From: Planctomycetota bacterium
GTDB lineage: Bacteria; Planctomycetota; SZUA-567
Assembly (NCBI GenBank): GCA_020861125.1
Contig: JAJBSZ010000321.1
Span: forward strand, 1-6,903
Length of the DNA stretch: 6,903 bases
Reading direction: 5' to 3'
Shown here: in pieces, positions 1 through 5,904 of the stretch
Numbering within the stretch: the first letter of the stretch is position 1
Layout: every line of letters begins with the position of its first letter
Notes under the pieces: generated by a model
Told to the model about the DNA's origin: nothing
Database searches by the model: none
What the model saw: only the letters and a program-made list of their open reading frames with translations
Position numbers and translations under genes: made by a program

Positions 1-828
1 GTGAGCGCCGCCCAGGGGCTCGGGAACCACCTCGTCGATCAGGCCGAAACCCAGGAGGTCGGTGCTGGTGAGCTTCAGCTCCTCAGCCGCCTCTTCCTTC
101 ATATTGCCGTCACGCCAAAGGATGGAAGCGCAACCTTCCGGGCTTATTACCGAATAGTAGGCATAGCGGAGCATCAGGATGCGGTCTCCGACGCCGATTC
201 CCAGGGCGCCGCCGGAGCCGCCTTCACCGATCACCACGCACACCACCGGCACCCGCAGACGGCTCATCTCCCGCATGTTTTCGGCGATGGCGACCGCCAC
301 CCCCCGCTCTTCCGAGCCGATGCCGGGATAGGCCCCTTTGGTGTCGATGAAGGTCACCACCGGCAGACCGAACTTTTCCGCCACCTTCATCTTGCGCAGG
401 GCTTTGCGGTAGCCTTCGGGATGGACGCAGCCGGCGTTGGACAGGTGCCGTTCCTTGACATCCCGGCCGCGGTGCTGGCCGATCAGCATCACCCGGTGCC
501 CGCCGATCACCCCGAGGCCGGTGACGATGGCGAGGTCGTCGCCATACATGCGATCGCCGTGGAGCTCCTCGAAGGAGTCAAAGATGAGGGAGGTATAGTC
601 GCGGGTCTGCGGCCGGCCGGGATGGCGAGCCACCAGCACGATCTGCCAGGCCTTGAGGTTTTCGTACATCTGCCGCTCGATCTGGGCGTACTGGGCCCGC
701 ATTGGCTCCAGCAACTGGGTGAGAGCGGGCGAACCTTCGGCATTGGCCACCATCTCGTCGATGCGGCGCTTGAGCTCGCGCAGGGGAGCTTCGAACGGCA
801 ATAATTCCTTGTCGTTTTCCGTCGTCAT
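1..828 (-). CDS. accA: Acetyl-CoA carboxylase carboxyltransferase subunit alpha (3' end outside window)
   Basis: AccA, with AccD, forms the carboxyltransferase that moves the carboxyl group from biotin-BCCP to acetyl-CoA, giving malonyl-CoA for fatty-acid synthesis in the cytoplasm. The 276 visible residues run from an ATG to the window edge with no stop. An N-terminal helical part (about 1-75) precedes the crotonase-fold core. Family landmarks seen are LIFDSFEELHGDR (81-93), GQHRGRD (117-123), FIDTKGAYPGIGSEERG (160-176), the glycine-rich oxyanion-type loop GEGGSGGALGIG (201-212), YSVISPEGCASILW (225-238) and PEPLGGAH at the edge. Compared with E. coli AccA (319 residues), roughly 40 C-terminal residues lie outside. 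A GGAAGG ribosome-binding site sits at 839-844, ten bases before the ATG. It is the last visible gene of the run, 49 bases after purQ. No zinc-finger or AccD-like segment is present, so this is the separate alpha subunit and not a fused form. Identification is very secure. Confidence 0.97.
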   Translation of the reverse strand, partial: MTTENDKELLPFEAPLRELKRRIDEMVANAEGSPALTQLLEPMRAQYAQIERQMYENLKAWQIVLVARHPGRPQTRDYTSLIFDSFEELHGDRMYGDDLAIVTGLGVIGGHRVMLIGQHRGRDVKERHLSNAGCVHPEGYRKALRKMKVAEKFGLPVVTFIDTKGAYPGIGSEERGVAVAIAENMREMSRLRVPVVCVVIGEGGSGGALGIGVGDRILMLRYAYYSVISPEGCASILWRDGNMKEEAAEELKLTSTDLLGFGLIDEVVPEPLGGAH

Positions 829-877
829 TAGGGCAACGCCTTCCGCAATCGGGCACCTGAACCGGACCGGCCCGCCG

Positions 878-1669
878 TCAATCCTTCTTGAAAAAGTCCA
901 CCGCCCGCCGGAACAGCCGGAGGCCGTCCCCTTCGGCGTACTGCCGGCCTTCCCGGGTCCAGCGCGGGTGTTGGTAGCCGGCGACGTAGCGTTCCGGATG
1001 CGGCATCAGCCCCAGTACCCGGCCACTCCGGTCGCAGATGCCCGCGATGCCGTCCACCGACCCGTTGGGATCCTCCGGATACACCGGCATGCCGCCGGTG
1101 GAACTGACGTAGCGGTACACAACCTGACCGTCGTCCATCAGCCGTTTCACCACCTGCGGATCCCGCGCCACCAGTTTGCCCTCGCCGTGGGCTACCGGGA
1201 GTTCCAGGCTCTCGTCCGGCTGGGCGAAGATGCTCACCGTATTGTGCGGCGTCTGCAGCCGGACCCAGCGGTCCTCAAATTTTCCCGAGTCATTGTGGGT
1301 CAGGGTGAGGGACCGGTCAGCGGCGGGGTTGACCCGGGCGTCCGGCAGCAGCCCGGTTTTCACCAGGGTCTGGAAGCCGTTGCAGATGCCGATGATGACG
1401 CCGCCGTTGTAGATGAATTCCTGGAGATGGCGCTGCATCAGGCTCATCAGCTCCACCGCCAGCAGCATGCCGGCCGCGATGTCGTCGCCATAGGTGAAGC
1501 CACCGGGCAATGCCATGATCTGGACGTTGGCGAGGGGCGTGTCCGAGGCGGTGAGCCAGTTGATATGGGCCAGCTCGGTGGCGGCGCCGGCCAGCTCGAA
1601 CGCGTGCCGGGTTTCCTGATCGCAGTTGGTACCGGCGGTGCGGAGCACCAAGGCACGGGGAGTTGCCAT
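878..1669 (-). CDS. purQ: Phosphoribosylformylglycinamidine synthase, glutaminase subunit (PurQ, long form)
   Basis: PurQ is the class I glutamine amidotransferase that supplies ammonia to PurL for conversion of FGAR to FGAM, the fourth step of purine synthesis. The protein has 263 residues. The N-terminal strand ALVLRTAGTNCDQET (6-20) is typical, PGGFTYGDD (55-63) follows, the nucleophile is Cys96 in GICNG (94-98), and the remaining triad residues are His224 and Glu226 in MPHPE. It is longer than the roughly 225-residue B. subtilis-type PurQ, with an insertion around 110-200 and a C-terminal tail after the triad. An in-frame ATG at 1714 would add 15 residues inside the HDOD gene. I chose 1669 because AGAGGA lies six bases before it and family similarity begins right after it. 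It follows the HDOD stop by 13 bases, so co-transcription is likely. Neither PurL nor PurS is in the window. Confidence 0.95.
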   Translation of the reverse strand: MATPRALVLRTAGTNCDQETRHAFELAGAATELAHINWLTASDTPLANVQIMALPGGFTYGDDIAAGMLLAVELMSLMQRHLQEFIYNGGVIIGICNGFQTLVKTGLLPDARVNPAADRSLTLTHNDSGKFEDRWVRLQTPHNTVSIFAQPDESLELPVAHGEGKLVARDPQVVKRLMDDGQVVYRYVSSTGGMPVYPEDPNGSVDGIAGICDRSGRVLGLMPHPERYVAGYQHPRWTREGRQYAEGDGLRLFRRAVDFFKKD

Positions 1670-1675
1670 AAATCG

Positions 1676-1681
1676 TCCTCT
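1676..1681 (-). promoter_or_regulatory. Ribosome-binding site that decides the purQ start
   Basis: AGAGGA on the minus strand, six bases before the ATG at 1669, in the short gap after the HDOD stop (TGA, 1683-1685). It favours this ATG over the in-frame ATG at 1714, which lies inside the HDOD gene and has only a distant AAGGCGG upstream. Confidence 0.75.
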
Positions 1682-1682
1682 G

Positions 1683-2543
1683 TCAAATGGAAAAAAACGC
1701 GTCGGAACGGACATACTCGTCCGCCGCCTTGCGGAGTACCGCCTCGAAACCCGTCCAGTCGAGACCGGTGGTCTCCCAGACCTCCTCCCGGAGACGGGGG
1801 ATTTTCCGGTCGCCGCCGGAGCCGATGAGGAGGGCCCGGGCGGCGATGTCCGCCAGGCTGGTGACGCAGCACAGCACCCGCGACCGATCCGGCGCCGCCA
1901 GCGGGTCGTGGTGATCGCGCACCACGTTGACCAGCGTTTCCGGCAGGTTCCAGCGCTCCATCACCGCCGCGCCGAGCATGGCATGGTCGTAGTCCAGGCA
2001 CTCCTTTTCGGCCGCGTGGAAAAGGATGTCTTTTTTTGCCACCCTGTCAAGGACAACGGCGATGTGCCGCGGTGCGTTGAGGGCCATGACAAACTTGCCG
2101 AGGTCGTGCAGGAGCCCGCAGATAAAGGCGTCTTCCTCCAGCTTGGGATCGATGTGCCGGGCGATCTGGGAGCCGATGAAGGCGGCGCCGAGGCAGTGTT
2201 TCCAGAAGCCCTTGATGTCGAACCCGCTCTCCCGTTCGGCGCCAGCGAACTTGTCGAAGATAAAGGCGGAAAGGGCCAGGTTCCGGACCTGGTTGAAGCC
2301 CAGGATCACCACCGCGTTGGTGATGGTGGTGATGCGGCGGGAAAACCCGTAGTAGGAGGAATTCACTAGTTTGAGAATTTTCGTCACCAGCCCCGGATCC
2401 ACCGATAGGGCGACGTTGATGTCGGAGGCGGTGGTCCTGGGGTCGGCGATGAGCCGCGTCAGCCGAGCCACCACCGTCGGCAGGGCGGGCATGTCGGTGA
2501 GATGGTCGAGTACGTCGGTGAGCCGCGGTCGGGAGTCAGCCAC
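1683..2543 (-). CDS. HDOD-domain signalling protein
   Basis: A 286-residue soluble protein that is almost entirely an HDOD (HD-related output) domain, a module found in bacterial signalling proteins linked to motility, stress or cyclic-nucleotide circuits. The target here cannot be told. The characteristic start is DMPALPTVVARLTRLIADP (17-35), followed by DINVALSVDPGLVTKILKLVNS (41-62) and ITTITNAVVILGF (71-83). The HD-like core has His116 (FWKH), GLLHDLGK (143-150), His187 (YDHAMLG), HH at 211-212 and Asp232 (SLADI). Thus the metal-ligand pattern of active HD phosphohydrolases is largely present, although the GYP motif of HD-GYP phosphodiesterases is absent. No receiver, PAS or GGDEF domain is attached. 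The start is GTG, overlapping the stop of the small upstream gene by eight bases, with AAGGGG six bases before it, so the two are probably translationally coupled. purQ follows 13 bases downstream. The domain call is firm; the biological role is unknown. Confidence 0.92.
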   Translation of the reverse strand: MADSRPRLTDVLDHLTDMPALPTVVARLTRLIADPRTTASDINVALSVDPGLVTKILKLVNSSYYGFSRRITTITNAVVILGFNQVRNLALSAFIFDKFAGAERESGFDIKGFWKHCLGAAFIGSQIARHIDPKLEEDAFICGLLHDLGKFVMALNAPRHIAVVLDRVAKKDILFHAAEKECLDYDHAMLGAAVMERWNLPETLVNVVRDHHDPLAAPDRSRVLCCVTSLADIAARALLIGSGGDRKIPRLREEVWETTGLDWTGFEAVLRKAADEYVRSDAFFSI

Positions 2544-2904
2544 CCAGCACCCCTTCGCGCGCGCACTGGATCGCCAGCCGGCACAGCTCGCGCATCAGGG
2601 GGTCATCCCGGTGGTCGGCGAACATATGGGCGATTTTCTGCAAAGCCGCCTGGAGGGCCGCCGTTTCGTTCCGGGAAGGAGAAGCGGGCCCAGCCAGTGA
2701 TGACGAGGTTCCCGCCGGCGCCACCGCCGCCCTGTCGGCACCGTCCCGTACCGCCACCTTGCGCACACCGGCCATGACCAGACGGGAACGGACGTGCCGA
2801 TCGACGTCGATGCCGGCGGGCAGGATGACGGCACCGTCCCGGTCCAGTACGTCGTGGGACAGGATCATCCCGTCTTCCAACAGGGCTACGCGTATGATCG
2901 GCAT
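2536..2904 (-). CDS. Small two-part protein with an HD-GYP-associated type N-terminal domain
   Basis: A 122-residue soluble protein. Residues 1-53 follow the pattern 'L.DGM.L.hDV.D.dGavlLpaG..vd..v...L..aGv..vaV', which I recognise as the short beta-rich segment often found ahead of HD-GYP domains and in related deltaproteobacterial proteins. A low-complexity Ala/Ser/Pro linker (about 54-80) leads to a predicted helical tail (81-118) containing DDPLMRELCRLAIQ. There is no signal peptide, membrane segment or enzyme motif. The ATG at 2904 is preferred: GGGAAAG lies seven bases upstream and the conserved segment starts at once. An in-frame TTG at 2925 would add seven residues but has no good ribosome-binding site. 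The 3' end overlaps the HDOD start, suggesting the two products act together, perhaps as a sensor or partner subunit. That role is an inference; I cannot name the protein. Confidence 0.75.
   Translation of the reverse strand: MPIIRVALLEDGMILSHDVLDRDGAVILPAGIDVDRHVRSRLVMAGVRKVAVRDGADRAAVAPAGTSSSLAGPASPSRNETAALQAALQKIAHMFADHRDDPLMRELCRLAIQCAREGVLGG
2550..2555 (-). promoter_or_regulatory. Ribosome-binding site for the HDOD GTG start
   Basis: AAGGGG on the minus strand, six bases before the GTG at 2543. It lies inside the last codons of the small upstream gene, whose TGA (2536-2538) overlaps the start region. This supports GTG as the true start and coupling of the two genes. Confidence 0.7.
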
Positions 2905-2988
2905 GGGCTGGCTTTCCCGGCGCAAGAACGGACAAGGGCTACTGTGACCGGAGGGCCAAGGATCCTTCGGCCACCGGCCACCGTGTCT
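2905..2988 (-). other. 84-base gap between permease and small gene, with imperfect dyad
   Basis: This is the largest non-coding interval in the window and the only plausible operon boundary. Just after the permease stop it holds a 7-base tandem repeat (GGCCACC twice on the plus strand, 2969-2982). Overlapping it is an imperfect inverted repeat at 2954-2972, centred on the perfect palindrome AAGGATCCTT, with GGCC on both flanks and one bulged base. No run of T follows, so a standard intrinsic terminator is not supported. I see no convincing -35/-10 promoter pair before the small gene. Confidence 0.4.
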
Positions 2989-3855
2989 TCAGAACCGTTT
3001 CCGGTCGAATATGAGGACGGTGACGGCCATCACCGCCGCCGCGTAGAAGATGCCGTAGCCCATGGCCACCGCCATCTGCTCGAAGGTGGGTTCCGGCCCC
3101 AACACCACCTGATTGCGGAGCTGGAAATGCTGTAGATCCGGCAGGACGTAATAGATGATAATTGAAAATGGTTTGAGGAAGAAATAGGTGCTGGAGGCAA
3201 AATCGGTCAGACTTTCGCCGGTGACGGCGGCCACCGACTCGGTCACCGGTTCGAAGGTGGTGAACATGTCCTTGATGGTGGCAGAGACCTGGCCGACCAT
3301 ATAGGCGGTAAAGGTAAAGATAGCGGACAGGATGGGACTGGCGATGCTGCTGAAGAACATGGCCAGGGACACCACCACCATCAACTCGAAAAACAGCATC
3401 ACCACCGCCATGGAATACCAGCCCCAATGCACCCGATTCCGCCAGTCCTCGATGTCGGAAAACGGCTGGGTATAGGCGGCGTACACGACGAAGAGAAGGG
3501 CCGCCACCAGCATGCCGAGCATCGCCAGCGCGAGCACGGCCAGGAGGCCAAGGTATTTCCCGAGGAGGAACTGCCAGCGCTTCACCGGCTTGGAGAGGAT
3601 GGTATAGACCGTGCGCTTGTCGATTTCCTTGAAGATCAGGTTGGTGCCAACGAACACCGCCATCAGCGCGCCGAAAATACTGAGGATGGCCAGGGAAAAA
3701 TCCTGAACCACCTGGAGCTGATCGCCAATGGAGATCCAGCCGAGAGCCAGGCTGGAGAACATCATCACCGCCGCGAAAAAGGCGATGACGTAGAGGATTT
3801 TGTCGCGAATGGACTCGCGAAAGGTGTTCCGGGCAATCTGGTAAACCTTGTCCAT
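2989..3855 (-). CDS. ABC-2 type transporter permease
   Basis: The membrane subunit (288 residues) of an ABC exporter, working with the ATPase encoded just upstream. Hydrophobic stretches suggest about six transmembrane helices: roughly 19-40, 54-74, 100-128, 147-170, 173-190 and 262-284. Between helices 2 and 3 is the conserved cytoplasmic segment EIDKRTVYTILSKPVKRWQF (77-96), then LLGKYLG. This is the usual 'E...gT...LlskPv.R...l.GK' signature of ABC-2 permeases that couples to the ATPase. A large polar loop (about 191-260) lies before the last helix and is probably extracytoplasmic. The ATG at 3855 follows the ATPase stop after a single base, and GGGAGG within the last ATPase codons serves as ribosome-binding site (eight-base spacing). 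Substrate cannot be read from the sequence; related systems include NosY/GldF-like and drug or lipid exporters. The family call is firm, the substrate unknown. Confidence 0.93.
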   Translation of the reverse strand: MDKVYQIARNTFRESIRDKILYVIAFFAAVMMFSSLALGWISIGDQLQVVQDFSLAILSIFGALMAVFVGTNLIFKEIDKRTVYTILSKPVKRWQFLLGKYLGLLAVLALAMLGMLVAALLFVVYAAYTQPFSDIEDWRNRVHWGWYSMAVVMLFFELMVVVSLAMFFSSIASPILSAIFTFTAYMVGQVSATIKDMFTTFEPVTESVAAVTGESLTDFASSTYFFLKPFSIIIYYVLPDLQHFQLRNQVVLGPEPTFEQMAVAMGYGIFYAAAVMAVTVLIFDRKRF

Positions 3856-3856
3856 C

Positions 3857-4819
3857 CTATTCGCCTCCCGCCGTTTTGAGTTCCTCCCGCACCTGGCCGG
3901 TGGAGCGCATGAAATAATCCTCGAGACTTTCCTTGATGGTGCCGACCTGGGTCAGCCGGCCCCGGCGGCGGAAGACATCCACCGCCTGATCGGCTTTGTC
4001 CCACGAATCAAAGATAAACAGGTATTCCTCGCCCTGGCGGAGGGACCGGGTCGCCAGCTTGATCAAGAGGTCGCGATCCGCGTCCGCCAGACCGGTACCG
4101 CCCACTTCTATCTCCGTCTCCTCGGCCTGTAACAGATCGGCGATGGTGCCGCTCGCCAGCAGTTTGCCGTGGTCGATCAGGGCCGCCCGGTGGCAGATCA
4201 TCTCGACGTCCGACAAGATATGGGACGAGAAGAAAATAGTGATGCCGGAGGCGTGGAGGTCGAGGATCGCTTCCCGCACCTGCCGCCGGCCCTTGGGGTC
4301 GAGGCCGCTCATCGGCTCGTCCAGGATCACCAGGGGCGGCCGGTGGACGATGGCCTGGGCGATGCCCAGCCGCTGCCGCATACCCTTGGAGAACTCCTTG
4401 AGGCGGATGTCCCGGGCGTTGGACAGCCCGACGAAATCCAGCAGCTCGTCGATGCGGGCGGCCCGACCGGCCTTCGGGAGGTCACAGAGGGCGCCGTAAA
4501 AATCCAGGGATTCGCGGGCGGTGAGGTATTCGTAGAAATACGGATTTTCCGGCATGAAGCCGATCTTCCGGTGGCATTCCATATCGGTGGAGGGAATGCC
4601 GAAAATTTCGGCGGTGCCGCTCTTTTGCAGTTGCAAACCCACCAGGATCTTGATGGTGGTGGTTTTGCCGGCGCCGTTGGCGCCGAGAAAGCCGTAGATC
4701 TCGCCCTGCTCCACCGTGAGGTCGAGGTGGTCCAGGGCCAGGCGCTTTTTTTCCCAGAAGTTTTTCTGGTAGGTATGCGTCAATCCCTTGATGGCGATAG
4801 CGGGTAGGCTGTCGTTCAT
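3857..4819 (-). CDS. ABC transporter ATP-binding protein (ABC-2 exporter type)
   Basis: A 320-residue cytoplasmic ATPase that powers the adjacent ABC-2 permease. The nucleotide-binding domain spans about 7-235. Motifs seen are Walker A GANGAGKT (46-53), a Q-loop position with Glu91 instead of Gln (FMPENPYFYEYLT), signature FSKGM (143-147), Walker B LVILDE (163-168) with D-loop SGLD (171-174), and H-loop His200 in FFSSH. A C-terminal extension (about 236-320) ends in SLEDYFMRST, typical of ABC-2 export ATPases. The open frame continues far upstream without a stop, but that region lies inside the peptidase gene in another frame. The ATG at 4819 is chosen because the protein family starts there and it overlaps the peptidase TGA as ATGA. 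The ribosome-binding site is weak (AGGAAA is distant), so expression probably depends on coupling to the peptidase. Substrate is unknown. Confidence 0.95.
   Translation of the reverse strand: MNDSLPAIAIKGLTHTYQKNFWEKKRLALDHLDLTVEQGEIYGFLGANGAGKTTTIKILVGLQLQKSGTAEIFGIPSTDMECHRKIGFMPENPYFYEYLTARESLDFYGALCDLPKAGRAARIDELLDFVGLSNARDIRLKEFSKGMRQRLGIAQAIVHRPPLVILDEPMSGLDPKGRRQVREAILDLHASGITIFFSSHILSDVEMICHRAALIDHGKLLASGTIADLLQAEETEIEVGGTGLADADRDLLIKLATRSLRQGEEYLFIFDSWDKADQAVDVFRRRGRLTQVGTIKESLEDYFMRSTGQVREELKTAGGE
4816..4819 (-). promoter_or_regulatory. ATGA stop/start overlap coupling peptidase and ABC ATPase
   Basis: The ATG of the ATPase gene shares four bases with the TGA of the M42 peptidase gene. 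Such overlaps are a known arrangement for translational coupling. Here the lack of a well-spaced ribosome-binding site before the ATPase supports re-initiation by ribosomes finishing the peptidase. Confidence 0.7.
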
Positions 4820-5877
4820 GGTATCAGTTTCTCGTTTCCTTTCAGACGAACCAGGAATTTGGCGATCAGTTTGGCGCAGTTGTCGGCGTCCTTGATGGAG
4901 ATCATCTCGGCCGACGAGTGCATGTAGCGGCAGGGAATGGACACCAGCGCCGCCGCCACACCGGACCGGGTCATCTGGATGGCGTTGGCATCGGTGCCGG
5001 AACCGCGCTGGATCGGCTGCTGCTGCACCTTGATGCGCGCCTCCTTGGCCGCCCGCACCAGCCGGTCGTAGACCGCCGGGTTGAAGTTGGGGCCGCGGTG
5101 GAGAATGGGGCCGCCGCCGATGGTCGCCTCGCCCACCATCTTCGGATTGCAGTTGGGGAAATCGGTGGCAAACCCGACATCGGCGGCAATGCCGATCTGC
5201 GGGTCGATTGCGAAGGCCGCGGTATGGGCACCGCGCAGGCCGATCTCCTCCTGGACGGAACTCACCATGTGCACCGCCACCGATAGCTTCTCCTTGGCCA
5301 CCAACCGTAGCGCTTCGGCCACCACGTAGACGCCGATGCGGTCGTCCATGCCCCGACAAACCAGCTTGTCGTTGGGCAATTCCAGCAGGCCCCGGTCCAC
5401 GGTGGCGACGTCCCCGAGCTCCACCATCTCCTCGGCCTCGGCCTTGTCACGGGCGCCGATGTCGACCCAGAGATCCTGAATCTTGCTGACGGCGGTCTCG
5501 CGTTCCTTGGGGTCCATGAGGTGGATCGGTTTCACGCCGATGACGCCGGGTACCGGGCCCTTGGCGGTGTGGATGACGATGCGCTCGCCCTGCAGGAGCG
5601 GCACGTAGACGCCGCCGACGCTGGAGACGTACAGAAAACCTTTGTCGTCGATGTACATCACCATCAGACCGAGCTCGTCGCAGTGGCCGGACAGCATCAC
5701 CCGGTACTTGGCGCCGGGATTAACCACGGCGTGCAGGTTGCCGTGGACGTCGCGGCGAATCTCGTCGGCGTAGGGTTTCAGGTATTTTTCCACCACCGCC
5801 TGGCCCGGCTGTTCGTAGCCGGACGGGGTGGGCGTATGCAAGAGGTTCTGGAGGAATTCCCGGGATGCGCTGGCCAT
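4816..5877 (-). CDS. M42-family metallo-aminopeptidase (glutamyl aminopeptidase/TET-like)
   Basis: A 353-residue cytoplasmic dinuclear-metal peptidase of the M42 family, whose members (PepA of lactococci, archaeal TET, FrvX, YsdC) trim N-terminal residues from peptides, often as dodecamers. Ligands and catalytic residues expected for the family are all visible: His65 and Asp67 in SGHCDELG, bridging Asp178 in RGMDDRIG, the Glu210-Glu211 pair in VQEEIGLRGA, Asp233 in AADVGF and His320 in CRYMHSSAEM. Residues of about 75-165 make the inserted beta-barrel dimerisation domain. Length is normal for the family. There is no signal peptide. The ATG at 5877 has AAGGA eight bases upstream. The gene starts 27 bases after the purB stop and ends overlapping the ABC ATPase start, so it belongs to the same transcription unit. 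Substrate preference (acidic, hydrophobic or lysyl) cannot be fixed from sequence alone. Confidence 0.95.
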   Translation of the reverse strand: MASASREFLQNLLHTPTPSGYEQPGQAVVEKYLKPYADEIRRDVHGNLHAVVNPGAKYRVMLSGHCDELGLMVMYIDDKGFLYVSSVGGVYVPLLQGERIVIHTAKGPVPGVIGVKPIHLMDPKERETAVSKIQDLWVDIGARDKAEAEEMVELGDVATVDRGLLELPNDKLVCRGMDDRIGVYVVAEALRLVAKEKLSVAVHMVSSVQEEIGLRGAHTAAFAIDPQIGIAADVGFATDFPNCNPKMVGEATIGGGPILHRGPNFNPAVYDRLVRAAKEARIKVQQQPIQRGSGTDANAIQMTRSGVAAALVSIPCRYMHSSAEMISIKDADNCAKLIAKFLVRLKGNEKLIP

Positions 5878-5904
5878 GTGGCTCGTCCTTTGCTTAACAA
5901 AACG

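Noticed and set aside
1..804. Plus-strand open frame of 267 codons at the left edge
   Set aside because: It is entirely antisense to accA, whose minus-strand translation matches the family throughout.
1670..1714. Earlier ATG for purQ adding 15 residues
   Set aside because: It lies inside the HDOD gene and lacks a well-spaced ribosome-binding site, and the family alignment starts after the ATG at 1669.
653..1828. Long plus-strand open frame (391 codons) antisense to purQ and the start of accA
   Set aside because: It mirrors strongly conserved purQ and accA coding on the minus strand. Its product is rich in His, Gly, Arg and Pro with no recognisable domain, as expected from GC-rich third positions.
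1447..2001. Minus-strand 184-codon frame spanning the HDOD/purQ junction
   Set aside because: It is a shifted frame of two secure genes, with a low-complexity Pro/Ser/Arg-rich product and no conserved motif.
2905..2988. Intrinsic terminator between permease and small gene
   Set aside because: The inverted repeat is imperfect and no T-run follows, so only a weak structural element can be claimed.
4820..5359. Upstream extension of the ABC ATPase reading frame to 500 codons
   Set aside because: The extra part lies inside the M42 peptidase gene in a different frame, is compositionally odd, and the ATPase family begins at the ATG at 4819.
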